Source: Elymus sibiricus (Eukaryota; Streptophyta; Magnoliopsida; Poales; Poaceae). From it: DNA of 64,000 bases. The translations under genes were made by a program, and so were the position numbers. Under the pieces are notes generated by a model, which had not been told where the DNA came from, made no database searches, and saw only the letters and a list, made by a program, of their open reading frames with translations. The stretch is from contig CM077665.1 of assembly GCA_039707655.1 (NCBI GenBank), positions 86,057,954-86,121,953 on the forward strand, read 5' to 3'. Of the stretch, positions 56,116 to 64,000 are shown piece after piece. Each line of letters starts with the position of its first letter. The stretch's first letter is position 1.

Positions 56116-57634
56116 TGATACGTCCATTTTGCATCATGATTTCCTACTGTTATTTATTATGTTTTTTTTAATAATAATGCCTTTGGGAGTGATTCTAATG
56201 CCTTTTCTCTCATAATATGCAAGGTTTACACAAAGAGGGAGAATACCGGCAGCTGGAATTCTGGACCTGAAAAAAGCACATCAGAGATACCTATTCTGCA
56301 CATCTCCAATGGAGCTGAAACTTTACAGAGATTATTTTTTCAATTAATAAAAAATACTGGAGCAAAGAACTACCGGAGGGGTCCACCCTGGTGGGCACAA
56401 GACACCAGGGCGCGCAAGGCCCCCCTGGGCGTGCCCTGGTGGGTTGTGCCCTCCTCGGCCCACCTTCGGTGCCCATCTTCTGGTATATAATCACTTTTGA
56501 CCTAGAAAAAATAAGAGGAGTACTTTTGAGACAGAGCGCCGCCGTCTCGAGGCGGAACTTGGGCAGGAGCACTTTTGCCCTCCGGCGGAGCGATTCCGCC
56601 AGGGGAACTTCCCTCCCGAAGGGGGAAATCAAAGCCATCGTCATCACCAACACCCCTCTCATCTTTGGGAGGCCAATCTTCATCAACATCTTCAACAGCA
56701 CCATCTCCTCTCAAACCCTAGTTCATCTCTTGTGTTCAATCTTTGTACCGGAACCTCAGATTGGTACCTGTGGGTGACTAGTAGTGTTGATTACCTTGCG
56801 TAGTTGATTACTGTATGGTTTATTTGGTGGAAGATTATATGTTCAGATCCATTATGCTATTTAATACCCCTCTGATCTTGAGCATTATTACTATTTGTGA
56901 GTAGTTACCTTTGTTCTCGAGGTCACGGGAGAAGTCATGTTGCAAGTAATCATGTGAATTTGATATGTGTTCGATATTTTGATGATATGTATGTTGTGAT
57001 TCCCTTAGTGGTGTCATGTGAACGTCGACTACATGACACTTCACCATTCATGGGCCTAAGGGGATGCATTGTGGAGTAGTTATTAGATGATGGGTTGCTA
57101 GAGTGACAGAAGCTTAAACCCTAGTTTATGCGCTACTTCGTAAGGGGCTGATTTGGATCCAAACGTTTAATGCTATGGTTAGATTTTATCTTAATACTTT
57201 TCTCGTAGTTGCGGATGCTTTTGAGGGGGTTAATCATAAGTGGGAGGTTGTTCAAGTAAGAACAGCACCCAAGCGTCGGTCCACCCACATATCAAATTAT
57301 CAAAGTAGCGAACACGAATCAAACCAACATAACAAAAGTGACTAGATGAAATTCCCGTGTACCCTCAAGAACACTTTGCCTATTACTATAGATTGTTCTG
57401 GCCTGTCCTTTGCCACAAAAGGATTGGGCTACCTTGCTGCACCTTATTTACCGTTACCGTTACTTGCTCGTTACCAATTACCTTGCTATCAAACTATCTG
57501 TTACCTACAATTTCAGTGCTTGCAGAAATTACCTTGCTGGAAACTGCTTGTCATTTCCTTCTGCTTCTCGTTGGGTTCGACACTCTTACTTATCGAAAGG
57601 ACTATGATTGATCCCCTATTCTTGTGGGTCATCA
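56116..57634 (+). repeat. RLG-B 3' LTR (1519 bp)
   Basis: TGATACGTCC...GGTCATCA. The first 882 bp match the truncated 5' LTR. The rest (56998-57634) is the part missing from the 5' copy. The following ATAAT and GATGTGGTC resume the RLG-A gag. Confidence 0.9.
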
Positions 57635-57639
57635 ATAAT

Positions 57640-59217
57640 GATGTGGTCAAATTAAAATTATTTCCTTTTTCACTAACAGATAAAGCTAAAGCTTGGTTCT
57701 CATCTTTACCGCGTAATAGTATTGAAACATGGGATAAATGTAAAGATGATTTCATTGCCAAGTATTTTTCCTCCTGCTAAGATCATGTCCCTTAGAAATC
57801 AAATTATGAATTTTAAGCAACATGACCAAGAACATGTCGCACAAGCTTGGGAGAGGATGAAATTGCTGAATAAAAATTTCCCAACTCATGGCTTGAACTT
57901 ATGGATGATTATACAAAATTTCTATGTTGGGCTAAACTTTGTGTCTAGAAATTTTTTAGATTCTGCTGCAGGTGGTACCTTCATGGAGGTGACATTAGGA
58001 GAGGCCACCAAACTTCTGGATAACATCATTACAAATTATTCTCAATGGCATACCGAGAGAGCTCCAACTGGTAAGAAGGTAAATTCTATTGAGGAAATCG
58101 CTACTTTGAGCGAAAAAGTGGATGTTCTTATGAATATGGTTGCTAGTAAACATGCTCATGTTGATCCCAATGATATGCCTTTATGGATAGGATTGCTCTT
58201 GATGTGGAAACTCTTAAAAATAAAAAATTGCCACATAAGCATGATATCAATGAGTCCATTAAATCCATCCAAATATCTATTAATGAAAGTAAGGAGAGGA
58301 CCGCGAGGTTGAGGGCCAAACGAGAATTCTTAGAAAAGGCTCTTCCACCCAGTTTTTACCGTAATCATGATGAAGATCTTAAAATGATTGGTACTTCTCC
58401 CATTGAATCTTTGTTTACTTCTCTAAAAATAGATGATAAAGAGACTGGAGATGAGTCAACTTTAGCTAGAAGGCGCCCCGTTTGTTCGGAGGGTGATGAT
58501 TCTAATGATAAAATTGAAAAAAGTGGGTTTGGAGAGGTCAAAACTTTAACTAGTGATGTACCCACTATCTTGGATTACAAGGGCTTTAACTATGAGAGTT
58601 TCTCTTTAGTAGAATATATTTCCTTGTTGCAATCCATTATTATCTCACCCAATGCCTATGAACAAAACAAGGCTTTTACTAAACATATAGTAGAAGCGAT
58701 GATAAAAGCTTACGATGAAAAACTTGAACTAGAAGTCTCTATACCTAGAAAATTGCATGATGAATGGGAACCTACTATTAAAATAAAGCTCAGAGAATAT
58801 GAATGAAATTCTTTGTGTGACCTTGGTGCTAGTGTTTCAACTATATCTAAATCTCTTTGTGATGTGCTTGGTCTCACTGATATTCAAGATTGTTCCCTCA
58901 ACTTGCATCTTGCGGATTCTACCATTAAGAAACCTTTGGGTAGAATAAATGATGTGATTATCCTTGCTAATAGTAATTATGTGCTTGTAGATTTCATTGT
59001 GCTTGATATTGAATGCAACACGTTTTGTCCAATTATACTTGGAAGACCTTTCTTACGAACTATAGGTGCCATTATTGATATGAAAGAGGGAAACATAAGA
59101 TTCCAATTCCCATTAAAGAAATGGATCGAACACTTCCCTAGGAAGAGAATTAAACCACCTTATGAATCTATCATGAGGGCTACTTATGTATTGAGTGTCA
59201 AGGAAGACAACACTTGA
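57640..59217 (+). pseudogene. RLG-A gag (rest) and protease, no RT
   Basis: Gag continues with VVKLKLFPFSLTDKAKAWFS and DKCKDDFIAKYF, then a frameshift near 57770. It goes on in another frame (LRNQIMNFKQHDQEHVAQAW, SAAGGTFMEVTLGEATKLLD), a second shift near 58185, then a helical region (LDVETLKNKKLPHKHDINES) to TGA 58804-58806. Protease follows: CDLGASVSTISKSL (catalytic DLG, as in RLG-B), ADSTIKKPLGRINDVII, CPIILGRPFLRTIGAIID, ending at TGA 59215. Right after it comes the non-coding string GCTAGGGGCGTAAAAC, also found behind the RLG-C ORF, so the absence of RT and integrase looks like the normal structure of this element and not a local deletion. Confidence 0.88.
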
Positions 59218-59933
59218 TCATATGCATTACGCCTAGCTAGGGGCGTAAAACAATAGTGCTTGTTGGGAGGCAACCCAATACTTATCTTATTTTTCTTGTT
59301 TTACTTTATGTTTGTTTTAGATAACATTATTGTTGCTACTGTAATGATTGTGTTTTTATGTTTTAATTAGTGTTTGTGCCAAGTAAATCCTTCGGGATGA
59401 CTTGAATGATAAGTAGAATTGATACGGTGCAAAAACAGAAACTTTTGCATCCAGTACAGAATTTCTCTGATTTTACTGGTACGTATTTTTGATCTGAATT
59501 TTTTACAAAGTATTTATATACAATATCCTCAGGTTTTACTAATTTTTCAGAATTTTCTAAGCTACATAAGTATAGTTTCTCTATAGATCATTACAGACTG
59601 TTCTGTTTTAGACAGATTCTGTTTTTCTTGCATAGTTTGCTTGTTTTGATGATGCTATGGATTGTATCGGGGGTATAAGACATGGAGAAGTTAGAATACA
59701 GTACTGTATGCAATGATAAATATGAATCAATTTATAACAGTACCTAAAGTATTTGATATGTTTATTATACTAACGGATCTCACGAAAGTTTCTGTTGAGT
59801 TTTGTGTGCTGAAGTTTTCAAGTTTTGGGTGTTATCACGATGGATGAAGGAATAAGGAGCGGCAAGAGCCTAAGCTTGGGGATGCCCAAGACACACCAAG
59901 ACAAATTCTATGAAGACCCAAGCGTCTAAGCTT

Positions 59934-59957
59934 GGGGATGCCCCGTAAGGCATCCCC
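59934..59957 (+). other. 9-bp hairpin next to a PPT-like motif (RLG-A)
   Basis: GGGGATGCC-CCGTAA-GGCATCCCC after CTAAGCTT. Same arms as 13280-13303 in RLG-C but a changed loop (CCGAGT there). Confidence 0.7.
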
Positions 59958-60135
59958 TCTTTCGTATCACTCCATCGGTATGTCACTTGGAGCTACATTT
60001 TTATTCATCACATGATATGAGTTTTGCTTGGAGCGCCGCTTGTTTTAATTTGCTTTTGTTTTAGTTTTTCACAATCATTGTTTTCTGTACACACCTACTT
60101 GAGAGAGACACATGTTCACCATGATTTGTTAGAAT

Positions 60136-60272
60136 ACTCTTTGTGCTTCACTTATATCTTTTGAGCTAAGCAGTTGCTCTAGTACTTCACTTATATCTTT
60201 TAGAGCACGGTGGCGTATAGATTTTATAGAAATAATTGCACTCTCATTCTTCACTTAAATTTGTTTGAGAGT
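60136..60272 (+). repeat. Hairpin array with loop (T)CTTCACTTA (RLG-A)
   Basis: Three units. The first is weak (CTC/GAG around TGCTTCACTTA, about 60136-60166). The second is GCTCT/AGAGC (60176/60202). The third is a 7-bp perfect ACTCTCA/TGAGAGT (60240/60266). Stems differ from those in RLG-C while pairing is kept. Confidence 0.72.
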
Positions 60273-60304
60273 TAATAAGTAGTGACGGTAATTTGCATGG
60301 GTTA

Positions 60305-63300
60305 TGTAACACCCCTGGATCCATGCTATAGTGATCAACGTAATTAAGCTACAGTAACCATGAGGTTTAAGCTAATCCATTTTTGCTAAACCATGTTTGG
60401 TCACAATGGAATCAAACCTCACTTAAATTTCCTAATGATTTTTCAATATTCTTTTAAAAAGTGGATTTAATAATTTTGCAAACCAGAAAACTAAAATCAT
60501 GGTTAGGTTACAAATATTCCCTAAGTAATTATAAATTGGAAACCAACTTTTTATAAAGTATTTTAGTGCCTCAAAACAATTATAGCAGAGGCCAGAAGAA
60601 TGAATTAAATGCCTTTTTAAATTATGGAAATTTCCAAACCTTTCAAAAGGGCCCCAAACTTTTTGTGGTACTACCAAATATTGCATTGCAAATATTGGGC
60701 CCTATCCCATATCTTACAAAAGTCATTAGTCCTAAAACTAATTCAAAACAGAAAGATTTAAATAAAAACTGAAAAGGAAAATTAAAAAAATAGAGAAACC
60801 CACTGGGCACTTGGGCCCAGCTGCTACAGGCTGGCCCGGCCCAGTAAGGGCGGCCTTTCTCCCACCTCTCGACAGAGGCGGGGGAGGCCATGGCGCCAGA
60901 GCCGTCCGCGCGAGATGCGCTCGTTGGCGAGCATCCAACGGCTCCCCTCGCGGATAAGACCCCCCCCTCCCCCCGGCGCTCTCCCTCTCCCCCAGCAAAC
61001 CCTAGGGCCCGCAGTAATCCCCTCTCGTGTCTCTCTCCCTCACCCCTTTCTTCCTCTCCCGAGCGCAGCCATGGCCGCGCCCAGCTGAGCTCATGGCCAC
61101 ACCTCACCTCGCTCCTCTCCGTTGGGTCCAGGAGCTCCGCACCGACCTCCTCGTCCTCCCCGTGTTGTGGATCGAGCCCCGGGAGCCCCTGCGTCGACGC
61201 CCGCGTCCATCTTCCTCCTCGGACCCGGGCGGCCGCCACCGTCGATCTGCTCCTCTCCGTCGCCCCTAGCTGCACCGGGCCTTCCCTTCACCGCAAGTGA
61301 GCTCCCCCGCGGCTTCCTCCTCCTCTCGTAGCTCGAGTAGGCCACCGTAGCTAGCTCTCACCACAACTGAGCGCCGCCCTCCGCCATTTTCGTCGGGCTC
61401 GACCTCTGCGAACCCCTGGCAACCAGTGCGTGCAACGGGCATGCTCCAGGACGTCTCCTGCTCCGATCTCGTGCGCTAAGTAGGTTGTTTGCGTGCTGTT
61501 TCGCTTGCTGCCATCGCCGCCTGAGAGAACTTCCGCCGCCGTCGACGTAGCGCTCAGCTCAGACCACCGCAGCTTGACCTGATGCCCGGAACGGATCGGC
61601 GACGACTCCAGCTGGCGAACGCAAGAAAAATTGCGCGAAATGGTCCACCGTAGAGGATTTCCGAGCCTCGGCTCGTTCTCTGGTGCTCGCCGGAGCCTCT
61701 CCGGCGACCCAGTGCCGCCGCTGCCGACGTGGCACCGCCGGGGCCACTGCCAGGGTCGCTGGCCGGTGGGCCAGGCCGACCCCGCTGACCTGTTGACCAG
61801 GTCAACTACTGACTGGACCTGGTCCAGTCAATGACAGGTGGGTCCTAGTCCCCCTGTGTGTATGACAGTGGGCCAGCCCTGTCATTAGCTAATCTGGTTA
61901 ATTAGATTAAGAAAAATGATTAATTAAACCCTAATGTCTCACTGACAGATGGACCCCACCCTGTTAATTAAACCTGTTTAGATTAACTTAACACTGGTTT
62001 ATTTCTGAGTCACTGACATGGGGGTCCCACATGTCAGGTTTGACCAGTCAACTGAGACTGTTGACTGTTGATGTCAGCATGACATCATGCTAATGTCATA
62101 ATTCCATTTTTGAATTAAATTCAATCTGTTTTATTCTAGAATATTAATAAAACTTTAAAAATTAATATAAAATAATCCGTAACTCGGATGAAAATACTTT
62201 ATACATGAAAGTTGCTCAGAACGACGAGATGAATCCGAATACGTTGTCCGTTCATCTGTCACGTGCTCCTAGCATGATGAACATGGACATTTAGCATTAG
62301 GATCATGTGTCCGGTAGTAGCCCGAGACCCGGACAGTATCGGCAGATATTCTTCTGACCCGTCTGCGACGTGTACTACTGCGTTAGTGCATGCCTAGCTT
62401 TGTCTATTGCCATGCCATGCATCGTGATGCATTTGTCTGCTTTATATTTATTTTTTCTCCCCCCCCCCTCTTCTTACCGGTAGACCCCGAGACTGACGGA
62501 GCTGCCGGGTACGACTACACCGTTGACGACCAGGCCTTTGCCGCAGAGCAGCAAGGCAAGCAACCCCCCTTGAGCATTCCGATATCGCCCATTTCTTTCC
62601 CTCTCATTCTTGCATTAGATTTTTGCTACTGTATTAGTTAGCTCCTATTCTGATGCATAGCCTGCTTTTGATAACTGCTACTATACCTGCAATCATATCA
62701 ACTTCTTAGTATAGGTTGATCAATGAATCCCCTGTGACCCCCCTTAGTCCCAGTTGCCCCTGCTTCTTCATCGACGACCCGACGACTCGAAGACTCGAAG
62801 ACTCGGTCAACCGACCGACGAGCCAGGCCCCTCACCTCACCGCACACCCCTTAGTGTACGACTCTGCAGAGCTACTATCGAGTACCGAGGGTGACACCTC
62901 GTGAAGTACTCATGATGCTAACTCTGTAGTGCAGCTAGTCGCTCATGGTTATCGAGGGTGATTCCTCCTTCGCCACTCCCGACGATGACTCTGTCGTGCA
63001 ACCCCTCAAGTGTGGGATCCGCGAGGGTGATTCCTCTAAGTCCACCTTGACGGTTTCATCAAGCGGGACCCTTTGAGGGTGATTCCTCAGGTTCCGTCTT
63101 GATGTTTTATACACATAGTTACTATGACCTGGTTACAGAAACATGTTGGTGCTGGGTCGGCCCTGAGGGGTACCCACGGTTTGATGATGATGAGGCGTGG
63201 TCGGGCGGGAGAGGCCCTTGCCACACATCCTCGAGATGGGGCGACGGGACCGCACTTCATGGGTCGCGCTTGCCCCGCATTAATAAAATGCTAATGGGTT

Positions 63301-64000
63301 GGGTATTTGATCTGAGTTGGTCGTTTGACCTAATACGCACTAACCTTCACGTGGAAGAAGTTATGGGTACTCAGCATCGTTGTATCAGCCGAAGCTCTTC
63401 GGACGTCAGCAATGGAGCGGCGCGCGCCCGAGTGGCCTGGACGGTACAGCTCTTGGACTAGAGTGTGCTAGGGCTGACCTCGGCCGCCCTCGCATCGTGC
63501 AGGTGTGCAAAGGGCGATTGGCCCATGACCCCTGCGCGCTTAGGATTTAGACCGGCGGGCTGGCCTCTTCATTGAGCCTAGGTAGGGCTACGACGTTTTG
63601 ATGTCCCGAGGCCGGGCATGACCCAGGAAAGTGTGTCCGGCCAGAGGTATCAAGCGTGTTGGGGAATGTGGTGCACCCCTGCAGGGAAGAATTTATCTAT
63701 TCCAATAGCCGTGTCCACGGTAACAGGACGACTTGGAGTTGTACCTTGACCTTATACAACTATAACTGTGACTTAAATTTGAGATGAATGTGGCTCCGAG
63801 ATTGCTTCCTCGCAGGGAGTCGAGGAAGAATCTCTGGGCGTGGTTACTTAATAAAATTGCTACAATAATATTGCTATATATGAGATACTAGTCTACTCTC
63901 TTCTAATGCTGCAAGATGCTGAAGATGCTAGTCTTCGATAGGACTAGGCCTTCTCCCTATTCTTGATTTCTGCAGTCAGTCCAGATATAACCCCCTCCCC
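60305..64000 (+). mobile_element. RLG-F, probable long LTR of another retrotransposon (partial)
   Basis: RLG-A homology ends at about 60304 and the new sequence starts TGTAACACCCCTGG, a common start of long plant gypsy LTRs. GGTTA (60300-60304) would be the left target duplication, but the right end lies outside the window. The body has an AT-rich start, a GC-rich part (60840-61800) with AAACCCTAGGG, then repeated GTCAACTGACC-type sequence, a run of C at about 62459-62468, and near 63100-63700 GTGTTGGGG...AATAGCCGTGTCCACGG. I found no retrotransposon protein motifs. Short ORFs in the GC-rich part are compositional. Strand is assumed from the TG start. Confidence 0.5.

Larger units (their letters stand above)
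5584..57634 (+). mobile_element. RLG-B, Athila-type gypsy with pol, hosting nested insertions
   Basis: The element begins TGATACGTCCATTTTGC at 5584. The matching 3' LTR runs 56116-57634 and ends ...GGGTCATCA, giving TGAT/ATCA termini. Flanking 5-mers CTAAC (5579-5583) and ATAAT (57635-57639) look like a decayed target duplication, because the gag of RLG-A is continuous across them. Remaining parts are a truncated 5' LTR, PR-RT-RNase H (6466-8472), RNase H-integrase (38403-39664 and 53429-53665), a third ORF (54032-54529), a 3' non-coding domain and the 3' LTR. It hosts RLG-C and RLG-D. By eye the LTRs differ at about 5% of positions, the largest divergence among the LTR pairs in the window. 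Confidence 0.88.
57635..60304 (+). mobile_element. RLG-A, right fragment (gag, protease, 3' domain)
   Basis: The gag reading frame broken at 5583 resumes here in the same orientation. Protease follows, but there is no RT or integrase before the non-coding 3' domain. The element is cut at 60304 by the start of RLG-F, so its polypurine tract and 3' LTR are not visible. Confidence 0.85.
59218..60304 (+). other. RLG-A 3' non-coding domain (truncated)
   Basis: Homologous to 12575-13740 of RLG-C over most of its length, with the same order of motifs: TTGTTGGGAGGCAACCCAA, ACAGACTGTTCTGTTT, CTAACGGATCTCACGAA, CTAAGCTTGGGGATGC copies and the hairpin array. No gene is supported. Confidence 0.8.

Noticed and set aside
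60890..61345. Possible host gene 5' end (Ser/Pro/Arg-rich ORFs in the GC-rich part)
   Set aside because: Overlapping frames on both strands have low-complexity composition and there is no domain. Leader-like GC-rich segments are common in long grass LTRs.

Overview
This window looks like intergenic DNA from a large grass genome, almost certainly Triticeae (wheat, Aegilops, barley or rye group). I see no host gene, tRNA or rRNA. Nearly every base belongs to a nest of transposable elements. The lineage call rests on an Angela/BARE/WIS-type copia LTR (LTR ends TGTTGGAAATATG and CGTTCCCCAACA on its coding strand), several Athila-type gypsy LTRs starting TGATACGTC with a tRNA-Asp primer site, and a CACTA transposon with a TTTGCCGTCTGC palindrome array. 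RLG-A to RLG-F are local labels, not family names.

Layout, outermost first. (1) 1-5224 is the right part of a CACTA (En/Spm) transposon: the end of a TNP2-like gene, a TNP1-like gene, repeat arrays and the terminal repeat. It sits at the primer-binding site of RLG-A. (2) RLG-A is an Athila-type element with gag and protease but no reverse transcriptase. It is visible at 5225-5583 and 57640-60304. (3) RLG-B, an Athila-type element with pol, spans 5584-57634 inside the gag of RLG-A. Its 5' LTR is truncated and fused to protease. (4) RLG-B carries two insertions: RLG-C (8473-38402, target duplication CTGCT) in its RNase H region, and RLG-D (39665-53428, minus strand, Tat lineage) near the end of its integrase. 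(5) RLG-C, a non-autonomous Athila-type element, carries a solo LTR (10541-12111, duplication CCCAT) in its ORF and an Angela copia (15576-37374, minus strand, duplication GTAGG) in its 3' LTR. (6) Angela carries RLG-E (18985-31985, plus strand, Tat lineage, duplication GGAAC) between integrase and reverse transcriptase. (7) 60305-64000 looks like the start of a long LTR of another element, RLG-F, inserted in RLG-A. The nest is five LTR elements deep (A > B > C > Angela > E).

All element genes are decayed by stops or frameshifts. The order of insertion agrees roughly with LTR divergence judged by eye: RLG-B about 5%, RLG-C about 3%, Angela, RLG-D and RLG-E about 2-3%. Both Tat elements encode a second, archaeal-type RNase H, and both carry a multi-exon antisense gene between pol and the 3' LTR.

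The most unusual signal is non-coding. The 3' internal domains of RLG-A and RLG-C contain arrays of short hairpins whose stems differ from unit to unit but still pair, around a near-constant loop TGCTTCACTTA. RLG-B and RLG-C also share a hairpin with an AGGA loop just upstream of the polypurine tract, again with different but complementary stems. These look like selected RNA structures, possibly signals for packaging or reverse transcription shared by autonomous and non-autonomous partners.
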